NCBI RefSeq assembly: GCF_014193695.1
Contig: NZ_JACHZR010000003.1
Location: forward strand, 124,001-188,000
Direction of reading: 5' to 3'
Origin: Rhizobium sp. BK316
Lineage (GTDB): Bacteria; Pseudomonadota; Alphaproteobacteria; Rhizobiales; Rhizobiaceae
Length of the DNA stretch: 64,000 nucleotides
Both the position numbers and the translations under genes were made by a program. This document shows positions 30,758 to 38,853 of the stretch, piece by piece. Under the pieces are notes generated by a model, which worked only from the letters and a program-made list of their open reading frames with translations, had not been told where the DNA came from and searched no databases. Each line of letters starts with the position of its first letter. Positions within the stretch are counted from its first letter, which is position 1.

Positions 30758-31666
30758 TTACGCGGTGGCTTCGACCACACGCACGGCCTTGGCACGCTCC
30801 AGCGCTTCTTTGCGGACCGCATCCTGCACCTTTTCAAAGGCGCGGACTTCGATCTGGCGGACACGTTCGCGGCTGATGTCGAACTCGGCCGAAAGGTCTT
30901 CCAGCGTTACCGGATCTTCGGCGAGGCGGCGAGCCTCGAAGATGCGGCGTTCGCGGTCGTTCAGCACGCTCATGGCCTTGGCCAGCATGCGGCGACGGGT
31001 ATCGAGCTCGTCCTGCTCGATCAGCACGTCTTCCTGGCTATCGTGGTCGTCCACGAGCCAATCCTGCCACTGGCCGCTGTCGCCCTCGGAGGCCTTGATC
31101 GGCGCGTTCAACGAAGCGTCGCCGGAAAGGCGGCGGTTCATCGAAACGACCTCTTCCTCGGAGACGTTCAGCTTTGTCGCGATCTCGGTCACATGCTCCG
31201 GTTTCAGGTCGCCGTCATCGATGGCCTGGATACGGCCCTTCAGGCGGCGCAGGTTGAAGAACAGGCGCTTCTGGTTGGCGGTCGTACCCATCTTCACCAG
31301 AGACCATGAGCGCAGGATATATTCCTGGATCGAGGCCTTGATCCACCACATTGCATAGGTGGCGAGACGGAAACCGCGTTCCGGATCGAACTTCTTGACG
31401 GCCTGCATGAGGCCGACGTTACCTTCCGACACGACTTCACCGATCGGCAGGCCGTAGCCGCGATAGCCCATGGCGATCTTCGCGACGAGGCGAAGATGGC
31501 TGGTTACGAGCCTGTGGGCGGCGTCGCGATCGCCGTGCTCGGAGTAACGCTTGGCGAGCATGTACTCTTCCTGCGGCTCCAGCATCGGGAATTTACGGAT
31601 TTCGTCCAGGTAACGATTGAGACCGGCTTCGCCGGCGGTAATAGACGGCAAGTTATTTCGGGCCAT
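30758..31666 (-). CDS. rpoH: RNA polymerase sigma-32 factor (heat shock)
   Basis: 302 residues. Sigma-70 regions 2 and 4 are present: VTSHLRLVAKIAMGYRGYG, LATYAMWWIKASIQEYILRSW, and the C-terminal helix-turn-helix LEDLSAEFDISRERVRQIE. The RpoH-specific box QKRLFFNLR is at residues 132-140, which separates it from RpoD and other group factors. It directs transcription of heat-shock chaperone and protease genes. Rhizobia often have two rpoH genes; which copy this is cannot be said. GGAGGG lies before the ATG at 31666. Confidence 0.96.
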   Translation of the reverse strand: MARNNLPSITAGEAGLNRYLDEIRKFPMLEPQEEYMLAKRYSEHGDRDAAHRLVTSHLRLVAKIAMGYRGYGLPIGEVVSEGNVGLMQAVKKFDPERGFRLATYAMWWIKASIQEYILRSWSLVKMGTTANQKRLFFNLRRLKGRIQAIDDGDLKPEHVTEIATKLNVSEEEVVSMNRRLSGDASLNAPIKASEGDSGQWQDWLVDDHDSQEDVLIEQDELDTRRRMLAKAMSVLNDRERRIFEARRLAEDPVTLEDLSAEFDISRERVRQIEVRAFEKVQDAVRKEALERAKAVRVVEATA

Positions 31667-31935
31667 GATGCACCCTCCTTATATGGATTCCGGTTCCCGA
31701 TGGAACGCGCCCTCGCGTTAAAGGCAAACCGGGACATGCGGCTCTCTCCAAGCCCGCAATAAGTCTATTTACAAATAAGTATGGCGAAACAGCGATTCAA
31801 GGTCGCCTCGGCGTTCACGAGGGTGTTATCCGGCCTTTGCCGGAGCCAACAAGGGGCATTGATTTTACCGACAGCTGCCGCATTTTTCCAGTGACGGTGG
31901 CACTCTTGCCCAGCCGCTTTGATGAGGGGAACCAG
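31667..31935. other. Divergent promoter region of rpoH and the small lipoprotein
   Basis: 269 bases without a supported gene. It holds the rpoH promoter region and the start region of the lipoprotein gene. An AT-rich stretch at 31760-31785 is a likely core promoter location for rpoH. No riboswitch or RNA gene was recognised. Confidence 0.4.
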
Positions 31936-32097
31936 ATGATCAGACCAGCCCTTGCCGTCATCCTGCTGCTTTCGCTTTCGGCCGCTCTTTCATCCTGTGG
32001 GAACACCGCCAGGGGACTGGCGCAGGACGGGCGCGACACCAGCCACGCTCTCGACAATGCCACGCATCGGGTCCTGAGTGCTGGCTCCAAGAAATAG
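31936..32097 (+). CDS. Entericidin-like small lipoprotein, 53 residues
   Basis: A very short lipoprotein. The signal peptide ends in a lipobox LSSC (Cys at about residue 20), and the mature part GNTARGLAQDGRDTSHALDNA resembles entericidin A/B (typically CNTxxGxGxDxxxxGxxI). The ATG at 31936 follows GAGGGGAACC. It would be lipidated and anchored in the envelope. Entericidins have been linked to stress-induced cell lysis in enteric bacteria; that role here is unproven. It lies divergent from rpoH. Confidence 0.75.
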   Translation: MIRPALAVILLLSLSAALSSCGNTARGLAQDGRDTSHALDNATHRVLSAGSKK

Positions 32098-32110
32098 CAG
32101 CCGCCATTTC

Positions 32111-33136
32111 TCATCCGCGCAGGGCGTCAGCTAGCTCCACCATGTCATCCGGCAGCGGCACTTCGAAATGCATCACCTCGCCGGTGCGCGGATGCTCGAA
32201 TTGCAGCATGTAGGCATGCAGCGCTTGGCGGTCGAAAGCCTTGACGACCTTGCGGGCCTCGTCGGGCAGAAGATTGGCCTTGGTCTTGAAGCCGGCGCCG
32301 TAGACGGCGTCGCCCAGCAGCGGATGGCCGATATGGGCCATGTGGACGCGGATCTGGTGCGTGCGGCCGGTTTCCAGGTGGCATTCGACGAGCGAGGCAA
32401 GCGCGCTCGCATCCGGGCTTTCATGGAAGCGCTCGAGCACTTCGTAATGGGTGATCGCCTCGTCGGCACTCTCGTTTTCAGGGCGCTTGACGGCGCGGCG
32501 GGTGCGGTCGCCGGTGGCACGGCCGAGCGGCGCGTCGATCGTTCCCGAGAGCGAGCGCGGACGGCCCCAGACGATCGCCTGATAGGCGCGTTCCAGCGGC
32601 ATGGTGCGGCCGTGATCGGCGAACTGCAGCGAGAGATGGCGATGCGCCATATCGTTCTTGGCGACGACCATGACGCCGGTCGTATCCTTGTCGAGGCGGT
32701 GAACGATGCCGGGGCGGCGCACACCGCCGATGCCGGAGAGGGTATCGCCGCAATGGTGGATCAGCGCGTTGACGAGCGTGCCCGTCCAGTTGCCAGGGCC
32801 GGGATGGACGACGAGGCCAGCCGGCTTGGAAATGACGATGACGTCTTCATCTTCGTAGAGGATATCGAGCGGAATGTCCTCGCCCTTCGGGGCCGGATCT
32901 TCGGGCTCGGGCAGGGTGATCTCGTAGCTGTCGCCGGCTCGCACCTTCCGTTGCGGATCGGTAATCGGCGCGCCCTTCAAAAAGACCTGCCCGTCCTTGA
33001 TCAGCGCCTTGATGCGGCTGCGGGAAAATTCCTCGCCAACCTGCGCGGTCAGCCATGCGTCGAGGCGGCCTTCGGCTGTCTCGTCGGCGGTCAGGACTTT
33101 TCTATTGTCATCTGCTTGTTTAAAGGGGTCGCTCAA
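32111..33136 (-). CDS. RluA-family pseudouridine synthase (RluD-like)
   Basis: 341 residues. The N-terminal S4 RNA-binding domain spans about 20-80 (GRLDAWLTAQVGEEFSRSRIKALIKDGQVFLKG), followed by the catalytic domain with GIVHRLDKDTTGVMVVAKND, where the HRLD Asp is the nucleophile. The C-terminal GRTHQIRVHMAHIGHPLLGD is characteristic. It modifies uridines in 23S rRNA, RluD being the best fit by domain layout. It starts at TTG 33136 with GGAGAAGAAG upstream and no closer ATG. Confidence 0.92.
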   Translation of the reverse strand: MSDPFKQADDNRKVLTADETAEGRLDAWLTAQVGEEFSRSRIKALIKDGQVFLKGAPITDPQRKVRAGDSYEITLPEPEDPAPKGEDIPLDILYEDEDVIVISKPAGLVVHPGPGNWTGTLVNALIHHCGDTLSGIGGVRRPGIVHRLDKDTTGVMVVAKNDMAHRHLSLQFADHGRTMPLERAYQAIVWGRPRSLSGTIDAPLGRATGDRTRRAVKRPENESADEAITHYEVLERFHESPDASALASLVECHLETGRTHQIRVHMAHIGHPLLGDAVYGAGFKTKANLLPDEARKVVKAFDRQALHAYMLQFEHPRTGEVMHFEVPLPDDMVELADALRG

Positions 33137-33178
33137 GACGCTTCTTCTCCGACGTATTTTTAGAACGGGACGCCATAG

Positions 33179-33571
33179 ATGACGAAATTCGAGCCAGCCG
33201 ACGACGAGCAGGAAGAAAAGCCCCTCGACCCGGCTATGGAAAATGTCCGGCGCAAGATGGTTCGCCTGCAGATCGTCTCAGGCGCCATCATGTTCGTGAG
33301 CCTTATGGCGGTCTTCGGCGCCGTTGTCTATAAGGTGACGCGCGCGGAACCCTCCCAGACCACAGCATCTGCAGGCTCTTCCAGCGTTCCCTCTGACGCG
33401 CCGGTGAGTGCGACGGCCTCACTGCCGCTTGGCTTCAAGATCGAGCAGACGTCGCTTTCAGGCGGGCAGATCTTGTTCTATGGCACAGATGTCAACGGCA
33501 GGCGCAAGGCCTTAGTCTTCGATATCAAAACGAGCCGCATCGTGGCTGACATCACGCTGTCGGGCAATTGA
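33179..33571 (+). CDS. Conserved single-pass membrane protein, 130 residues
   Basis: An acidic N terminus (about 1-25), one membrane helix (about 33-53, IVSGAIMFVSLMAVFGAVVY), a Ser/Thr/Ala-rich linker and a small beta-rich end (LPLGFKIEQTSLSGGQILFY, GRRKALVFDIKTSRIV). It lies divergent from the RluA gene and only 7 bases before the SpoU methyltransferase, so it is probably in the same transcript. I do not recognise a functional family; orthologues in related Rhizobiales are expected but not verified. Confidence 0.7.
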   Translation: MTKFEPADDEQEEKPLDPAMENVRRKMVRLQIVSGAIMFVSLMAVFGAVVYKVTRAEPSQTTASAGSSSVPSDAPVSATASLPLGFKIEQTSLSGGQILFYGTDVNGRRKALVFDIKTSRIVADITLSGN

Positions 33572-33578
33572 GGCCGGT

Positions 33579-34403
33579 ATGGCCGGACAGCCCCTCACGA
33601 TCGAAAGCGCCGACGATCCGCGTATTGTGGAATTTCGTGATATTCGCGAGCGCGACCTGACGGGCCGGCAGAACCGCTTTATCGCCGAGGGTACGGTCGT
33701 GTTGCGCATGCTCGCCGAGGCACATGCCTCAGGCAGAGAATTTTCGGCGGAGAAGATCTTGCTGCTCCGCAACCGGCTCGACGGCGTGGCGGAAATTCTC
33801 GACCGCTTTCCCGACGACGTGCCCGTTTATGTGGCGGACGCCGATGTTCTTGACGGCATTGTCGGCTTCAACATGCATCGCGGTGTGTTAGCGCTCGGTC
33901 GCCGGGAACAGCCGGCGCAAACCGTGTTCCTCGATACGCTGCCGGAGCAGGCGCTGGTGCTCGTCGGTTGCGGCATTTCCAATCACGACAATGCGGGGTC
34001 GATGTTTCGCAACGGCGCTGCCTTCAAGGCGGATGCGATCCTCTTCGACGAGACCTGCTGTGACCCGCTCTATCGCAAGGCGCTACGCGTTTCCGTCGGT
34101 TCGGTTTTGAGCATGCCCTATCATCGCGGCGGCAATGCGCTCGCTCTTCTTTCTGGTCTTGCCGAGCGCGGCTTTGCGATCTGGACGCTTTCCCCACGTG
34201 GCGAGACGGATATCCGGCAGATACCGGCTTCTGATCGCATGGCGCTCGTCGTCGGTACCGAGGGCGAGGGGCTGCCAGAGGCGGTGCTTTCCCGTTTCCG
34301 CAGCGCACACATTCCGCAGTCCGAAGGGCTGGATAGTCTCAACGTGGCGACGGCGACGGGCATTGCGCTCTTTGCCATATCTTCGGCGATGGCGCGTATC
34401 TGA
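33579..34403 (+). CDS. SpoU/TrmH-family RNA 2'-O-methyltransferase
   Basis: 274 residues. The N-terminal RNA-binding part (GRQNRFIAEGTVVLRMLAEA, at about 25-45) precedes the SPOUT catalytic domain. The three SpoU motifs can be seen: GISNHDNAGSMFRNGAAF with the catalytic Arg/Asn, LVVGTEGEGLPEAVL, and LNVATATGIALF at the C-terminal knot. It uses S-adenosylmethionine to methylate a ribose in rRNA or tRNA; the target is not predictable. It is downstream of a small membrane-protein gene by 7 bases. Confidence 0.92.
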   Translation: MAGQPLTIESADDPRIVEFRDIRERDLTGRQNRFIAEGTVVLRMLAEAHASGREFSAEKILLLRNRLDGVAEILDRFPDDVPVYVADADVLDGIVGFNMHRGVLALGRREQPAQTVFLDTLPEQALVLVGCGISNHDNAGSMFRNGAAFKADAILFDETCCDPLYRKALRVSVGSVLSMPYHRGGNALALLSGLAERGFAIWTLSPRGETDIRQIPASDRMALVVGTEGEGLPEAVLSRFRSAHIPQSEGLDSLNVATATGIALFAISSAMARI

Positions 34404-34408
34404 CGGGT

Positions 34409-35569
34409 TCAGCGCTGCGGATCGGCGATAACAGCAGCTGCGCGGTCCGCGAGGTTCACACGATCGTTTGCACCCTTCTTCTCCCTGCCATCGGGCAGAA
34501 GGGGCAGGATCGGAGAGGACGGGCCTTCCTTGAGCGCCGTGAGCGCTACCACGTTGGCGGCGATCGAGGTGATTTCCTCGCGAAGAGCGCCATCACGGCC
34601 GGTATTGTTTCTTGCCTTCTGCAGATGGTCGGCAAGTGCTGCACTGCGTCGGCGCACATTGTCGCTCATCTGCGCTGTCACAGCAGAGAGATCGAGTTCA
34701 GAGGTTTCTGCTTCACCGGTCGTTTCGGCGGGCAGATCGGCAATAGCCTTGGAGAGGCCGGCATCACGCAGCACCTTGGCTGCCTTGCGGAGTTCGGCAT
34801 TGGCAGCCTTCAACTGATCCTTCAGCTTGGCGATTTCCTGTTGCCGGCGGCCGAGCAGGGCTTCCTTGTCCGCGGCAGAGGCGGCCTCACGGGCGGCCTT
34901 GTCTTCCAGGCGAATGACCATGTGCTGCTGCTGGCTGAGCTTCTGTTCGGCGTCCTTGGCGCGCTTCTGCAGTACGGTCATGTCCTGGCGCATCGTATCG
35001 CGTTCGTCGCGCAGGGCATTGGTGCGGAACTTCAGGCTCTCGGCCTCAGTATCGCGCGCGGCAAGGTCGATCTTCAGATTGTCGGTCTGTTCCGCGAGCC
35101 TGGAAAGCCGGGCACGCAGCGTTTCCAGCTCGGCATCCTTGTTGGCGCCCGCCTGTTCGGCAATGTGCAGGCTCGTCTTCAACTGGCTTATATAGTTCTC
35201 ATCCTTGCGCAGGTGTGAGCGCTGTTCTGCAGCCTCCACCTGCATCTCGCCGATCTGCGCGCGCGCCTCATTGACTTCCGAGGCAAGCCTGCCGGCATCG
35301 ACGGCAAGGGAATCATGGCGAAGCTGCAGGGAAAGCGACTTCTCGCGTTCGCGATGAAGGTCCTGCGCAGTACGGGCGTTTTCAGCGGCGTAGAGGGCGC
35401 GCACCATATCCTTCTGAGCCCGCACTTCCTGCGGGCTCAGCGGCATCGTCGCCTTGAGGCGGTTTTCAGTATACCAGACGATGCGGCGGTGGACGGCAGG
35501 CGAGACCAGAAAGACGAGAAAGGCCGCGGTCAGGAAGCCCAATCCGAACAAGAGAGCATATTCGATCAC
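34409..35569 (-). CDS. Membrane-anchored coiled-coil protein, unknown function
   Basis: 386 residues. One N-terminal helix (about 3-24, YALLFGLGFLTAAFLVFLV) is followed by a basic juxtamembrane stretch and a long heptad-rich region (about 50-270, rich in Ala, Glu, Gln, Arg, Lys, Leu) that predicts a continuous coiled coil. A short C-terminal region has little structure. The topology places the coiled coil in the cytoplasm. It converges with the SpoU gene with 5 bases between. A structural or division-related role is possible, but there is no direct evidence. Confidence 0.72.
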   Translation of the reverse strand: MIEYALLFGLGFLTAAFLVFLVSPAVHRRIVWYTENRLKATMPLSPQEVRAQKDMVRALYAAENARTAQDLHREREKSLSLQLRHDSLAVDAGRLASEVNEARAQIGEMQVEAAEQRSHLRKDENYISQLKTSLHIAEQAGANKDAELETLRARLSRLAEQTDNLKIDLAARDTEAESLKFRTNALRDERDTMRQDMTVLQKRAKDAEQKLSQQQHMVIRLEDKAAREAASAADKEALLGRRQQEIAKLKDQLKAANAELRKAAKVLRDAGLSKAIADLPAETTGEAETSELDLSAVTAQMSDNVRRRSAALADHLQKARNNTGRDGALREEITSIAANVVALTALKEGPSSPILPLLPDGREKKGANDRVNLADRAAAVIADPQR

Positions 35570-35698
35570 GGCGCGGCCATCGATTCGAAGGTTGATACGG
35601 GTCAGTCCGGTTGATTAAGCACGCAGTAGGCGCATCGGCAAGGCTGCGGGCACCGGCAAGACCATATTCCCAAGGATATTAGCGCCGATTTCAGCTTT

Positions 35699-36289
35699 TC
35701 AGAAGGGGTTCCAGGTCGGGTTCGGCGTGACTTTCAGATAGCCGACATTGATGCCGAGGCGGGCGCCGACGCCCGTGCGGATCGGCACGACCAGAACATT
35801 GTTGTTCTTGAGAAGCGTCATACCGAAGCCGGCGATGACATAGGCGGATCCGCTGACGCCGCCAAAGCGCGCATAGATGGAGTCGATGGAGGGCAGGTCG
35901 TAGACCAGCATCATGACGCGCGAGCCCTGGCCGCCGTAGTCGAGACCCAGAGACGGACCCTGCCAGTAAAGCGGGTGCTCGCCGGCATTCTTGGTATTGA
36001 GCTGGCCTTCGCCGTAAGTGAGGCCGGCGATGAAGGCGCCGCCGCCTTCCTGGCCGAGAATGTAGCCGTTTGGCAGGCCGTATTTCTGGAAGGCGCTTTC
36101 AACGACCTTGGCAAGGCCGCCGCTGGTCTCGCCGAAGAAGGAGTGACCGGCATCGACGATTTCCTGCACCGTGTACTGGCCGTTGTTCTGCTGCGCTGCG
36201 GCCTGTCCCGTAATCATCATCGACGATACCATGATAGCGGTCAGCAACTTGCAGAAGCCGATAAATCTTCCGAGAAATTGGAGGCGCAT
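35699..36289 (-). CDS. eipA: EipA-family periplasmic envelope protein (DUF1134)
   Basis: 196 residues. A signal peptide (LTAIMVSSMMITGQAAA, cleavage about residue 32) and the DUF1134 domain: VQEIVDAGHSFFGETSGGLA, GYILGQEGGGAFIAGLTYGEG, WQGPSLGLDYGGQGSRVMMLVY. In Brucella the family member EipA supports envelope integrity and is reported to be under CtrA control. Here it is divergent from chpT with a CtrA-like motif in the spacer. The start was set at 36289 because GGATGA precedes it; an in-frame ATG at 36301 is also possible. Confidence 0.88.
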   Translation of the reverse strand: MRLQFLGRFIGFCKLLTAIMVSSMMITGQAAAQQNNGQYTVQEIVDAGHSFFGETSGGLAKVVESAFQKYGLPNGYILGQEGGGAFIAGLTYGEGQLNTKNAGEHPLYWQGPSLGLDYGGQGSRVMMLVYDLPSIDSIYARFGGVSGSAYVIAGFGMTLLKNNNVLVVPIRTGVGARLGINVGYLKVTPNPTWNPF

Positions 36290-36349
36290 GATGTCATCCA
36301 TTCGTCATTGTCGGGGCATTGGCATTTGATGCATTTTGCGCCGATCGTC

Positions 36350-36365
36350 TTAACAATCGGTTTAC
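36350..36365. promoter_or_regulatory. CtrA-like box between eipA and chpT
   Basis: The sequence reads TTAA (36350-36353), seven bases, then TTTAC (36361-36365), one mismatch from the CtrA consensus TTAA-N7-TTAAC. It lies in the 177-base divergent spacer of eipA and chpT. CtrA regulation of eipA is known in Brucella; here it is inferred from the motif. Confidence 0.55.
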
Positions 36366-36466
36366 CAAATATGGTGTCATTATGGCGACGAGTACGGTCG
36401 CAAACTTCGCGCAATTTTGATCAGGCACACTACCGGGCGGAATGACACTGCCGCCCTCAGGAGACG

Positions 36467-37117
36467 ATGATGTCCAAGAACCCGAATCTCACTCTGTCCG
36501 GCCCGGACCTGGCTGCGCTTCTGTGCAGTCGTGTGTGCCATGACGTGATCTCGCCGGTCGGCGCGATCAATAACGGTCTGGAGCTTCTGGATGAAGGCGG
36601 AGCGGATTCGGACGCGATGGATCTCATCCGCACCAGTGCGCTCAATGCTTCGGTCCGTCTCAAATTCGCTCGCCTTGCCTTCGGTGCATCCGGTTCCGTC
36701 GGCGCCTCGATCGATACCGGCGAGGCCGAACGTGCAGCCAAGGATTTTGCCGTGGCCGAAAAGAAGACCGAGGTGAGCTGGAGCGGCCCGCGCGCGATCG
36801 TCGCCAAGAACAGGGTCAAGCTGCTCCTCAATCTCTTCCTCGTCGCCTATTCTTCCATTCCGCGCGGCGGCAATCTGGATATTACGCTGGAAAACCCGGA
36901 ATTCGATGCCAGCTTCAGGCTCGTCGCCAGGGGCAAATTGATGCGCATGCCGCCGAAATTCGTCGAAATCGCCACTGGTACCGTCGAGGAAGCGATCGAT
37001 GCGCATTCGATCCAGCCTTATTACACTGTGCTGCTGGCGGAAGAATGCGGCATGATTCTGGATTATTCGGCCAGCGCCGAAGAGATCGTCTTCACAGCCA
37101 AGGTCGCCGCAGCCTAG
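36467..37117 (+). CDS. chpT: Histidine phosphotransferase ChpT
   Basis: 216 residues. The N-terminal dimerisation helix bundle carries SRVCHDVISPVGAINNGLELL, with the phospho-accepting His at residue 25. The C-terminal half is a degenerate kinase ATPase-like fold without ATP-binding boxes, as in Caulobacter ChpT. ChpT relays phosphate from the hybrid kinase CckA to CtrA and CpdR. AGGAGACG precedes two consecutive ATGs (36467, 36470). It lies upstream of a receiver-domain gene and 600 bases from ctrA on the opposite strand. Confidence 0.92.
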   Translation: MMSKNPNLTLSGPDLAALLCSRVCHDVISPVGAINNGLELLDEGGADSDAMDLIRTSALNASVRLKFARLAFGASGSVGASIDTGEAERAAKDFAVAEKKTEVSWSGPRAIVAKNRVKLLLNLFLVAYSSIPRGGNLDITLENPEFDASFRLVARGKLMRMPPKFVEIATGTVEEAIDAHSIQPYYTVLLAEECGMILDYSASAEEIVFTAKVAAA

Positions 37118-37229
37118 TTCATCGATCGCTGACCGAAGCGGGGCGGTAACGATTCCTTAGCCTGATGAACCTATCCTCAAAGGTTAGGAAGGCCCTCGAC
37201 GGAGACAGCGCGAGGGATAAGGAGCCGCC

Positions 37230-37592
37230 ATGCAGAGATTCATGATCACCGACAGTTCGGACATTGTTCGCAAGGTCGGCAAGCGAATCCTTTCCGAACT
37301 CGATTTTCTGGTCAGCGAAGCTTCGAGTGCCGAAGAGGCGCTGCAGCACTGCCAGGCCGAACTTCCCGAATATCTGATCGTCGATTCAGGTATGGAGGGA
37401 GCACTCGATCTTATTGCGGCCATCCGTGCCATGGACGGCGGCAAAGAGGTGAAGATCTACTATTGTGTCATCGAGGCCGACCTGAAGAAGCTGATGGCCG
37501 GCAAGAGGGCAGGGGCCACCGATTTCCTGCTCAAGCCCTTCGACCGCAAGATCCTCACCGCCGTGTTCGGAAATCGCGCAATCGCCGCCTGA
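37230..37592 (+). CDS. Single-domain response regulator, atypical receiver
   Basis: 120 residues, a stand-alone receiver domain. The presumed phospho-acceptor is Asp52 (LIVDSGMEG) and the conserved Lys is residue 102 (LLKPF). The first acidic pocket has only Asp8 (TDSS). The usual switch Ser/Thr after strand 4 appears to be Cys79 (IYYCVIEA), which is unusual. It lies 112 bases after chpT in the same direction and ends at a strong terminator facing ctrA. A role in the ChpT phosphorelay is inferred from position. It does not resemble CpdR or DivK closely. Confidence 0.82.
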   Translation: MQRFMITDSSDIVRKVGKRILSELDFLVSEASSAEEALQHCQAELPEYLIVDSGMEGALDLIAAIRAMDGGKEVKIYYCVIEADLKKLMAGKRAGATDFLLKPFDRKILTAVFGNRAIAA

Positions 37593-37617
37593 GCAGGTCG
37601 CGTAAATCGTTAACGGG

Positions 37618-37642
37618 GCCGTCCCTTTGGGCGGCTTTTTTT
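37618..37642 (+). terminator. Rho-independent terminator after the receiver gene
   Basis: A 7-bp stem with one G-T pair (37618-37624 with 37629-37635), a 4-base loop, and a run of seven T. Confidence 0.85.
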
Positions 37643-37662
37643 CCGCATATTCCCGACAAAAT

Positions 37663-37692
37663 AAAAGTCCCGCCAGAGAGGCGGGACTTTTT
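37663..37692. terminator. Terminator at the 3' end of ctrA (bidirectional)
   Basis: A perfect 11-bp stem (AAAGTCCCGCC 37664-37674 with GGCGGGACTTT 37680-37690), loop AGAGA, with an A-run on the left and T-run on the right. It ends ctrA on the minus strand and backs up the receiver terminator on the plus strand. Confidence 0.85.
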
Positions 37693-37715
37693 ATTCGATA
37701 AGGGGATTCGGCGGA

Positions 37716-38417
37716 TCAGGCGGTTTCGGCGTATTCGGCACCATCGGGCTCGCGCAGCACATAGCCGCGGCCCCAGACGGTTTCGATGTAGTTGGCGCCG
37801 CCGGCAGCATTTGCGAGCTTCTTGCGCAGCTTGCAGATGAAGACGTCGATGATCTTCAGTTCCGGCTCGTCCATACCGCCGTAAAGGTGGTTCAGGAACA
37901 TTTCCTTGGTGAGCGTGGTGCCCTTGCGGAGCGAGAGAAGCTCCAGCATCTGGTATTCCTTGCCCGTCAGGTGAACGCGCTGTCCGCCGACTTCGACGGT
38001 CTTGGCGTCGAGGTTGACGATAAGCTCGCCCGTGACGATGACCGACTGAGCATGGCCCTTAGAACGGCGGACGATGGCGTGGATGCGGGCGACGAGCTCG
38101 TCCTTGTGGAACGGCTTCGTCATGTAGTCGTCGGCGCCGAAGCCGAGGCCACGAACCTTGTCTTCGATGCCGGCCATGCCCGAGAGGATCAGGATCGGTG
38201 TCTTGACTTTCGACAGGCGGAGAGTGCGAAGCACTTCATATCCGGACATGTCGGGAAGGTTCAGATCAAGAAGGATGATGTCGTAATCATACAGCTTGCC
38301 CAGATCCACGCCTTCTTCGCCGAGATCTGTCGTATAAACATTAAAACTCTCAGATTTGAGCATCAATTCGATACTCTGCGCCGTAGCGCTGTCGTCCTCA
38401 ATGAGAAGTACCCGCAT
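37716..38417 (-). CDS. ctrA: Cell-cycle master response regulator CtrA
   Basis: 233 residues, an OmpR-family regulator. The receiver starts [20 protein letters not shown] and has the phospho-acceptor Asp51 ([19 protein letters not shown]) and conserved Lys in [21 protein letters not shown]. The C-terminal winged helix contains [17 protein letters not shown] and [13 protein letters not shown]. This matches alphaproteobacterial CtrA almost throughout. It controls DNA replication, division and flagellar genes. The ATG at 38417 has AAAGGGGAT upstream; longer frames are not conserved. It is flanked by CtrA-like and GANTC sites. Confidence 0.97.
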   Translation of the reverse strand: MRVLLIEDDSATAQSIELMLKSESFNVYTTDLGEEGVDLGKLYDYDIILLDLNLPDMSGYEVLRTLRLSKVKTPILILSGMAGIEDKVRGLGFGADDYMTKPFHKDELVARIHAIVRRSKGHAQSVIVTGELIVNLDAKTVEVGGQRVHLTGKEYQMLELLSLRKGTTLTKEMFLNHLYGGMDEPELKIIDVFICKLRKKLANAAGGANYIETVWGRGYVLREPDGAEYAETA

Positions 38418-38502
38418 AATTATCCCCTTTACCGCCGCCGAAAGGTGGCATGGCCCCCTACGCGATACCGAATAAGCTACGTGATTTGGAAGCTGCCACG
38501 AA

Positions 38503-38521
38503 ATGGTTAACAAATTCTAAT
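38503..38521 (-). promoter_or_regulatory. CtrA-like box upstream of ctrA (autoregulation candidate)
   Basis: On the minus strand the sequence reads ATTA, seven bases, then TTAACCAT, a perfect match to the extended CtrA right half and one mismatch in the left half. It is 86-104 bases before the ctrA start codon, a usual place for an autoregulatory box. Confidence 0.6.
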
Positions 38522-38583
38522 TCACTCTGGCAAGGTGTATCGAATTTATTAAATAATTTTTCCATTTCACTGTTTTCCAATGA

Positions 38584-38647
38584 GAATCTCAAAACACATT
38601 TCTCAACTATGACATTAAGAAGCCGCGCTAAGTGATTCATCTGACTC
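38584..38647. promoter_or_regulatory. Cluster of three GANTC (CcrM methylation) sites upstream of ctrA
   Basis: GAATC at 38584-38588, GATTC at 38634-38638 and GACTC at 38643-38647 lie within 64 bases. In Caulobacter a GANTC site in the ctrA P1 promoter makes transcription depend on hemimethylation after replication. The same logic is inferred here. Confidence 0.55.
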
Positions 38648-38681
38648 GCCAATGAAAAGGTTCGGTATTCCTGTCCTGGTG

Positions 38682-38696
38682 TTTACCGACCCTTAA
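38682..38696 (+). promoter_or_regulatory. CtrA-like box upstream of fliJ
   Basis: TTTA (38682-38685), seven bases, TTAA (38693-38696), one mismatch from consensus. It lies about 160 bases before the fliJ start; flagellar genes are typical CtrA targets. Confidence 0.45.
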
Positions 38697-38853
38697 ATCA
38701 TCGGGCCTATCATTAACGATGCCCGTAAACGAAAGGTTACCAGCGGTAGGTTTTTGTTAATATCGCAGGAATTTTTTCGGCAAACCGTGTCAAAGCGGCG
38801 CGTAAGGGCGGTTTCAAGTTGAGCCGGGGTCTCGCATCACGGGAGTAATGCGT

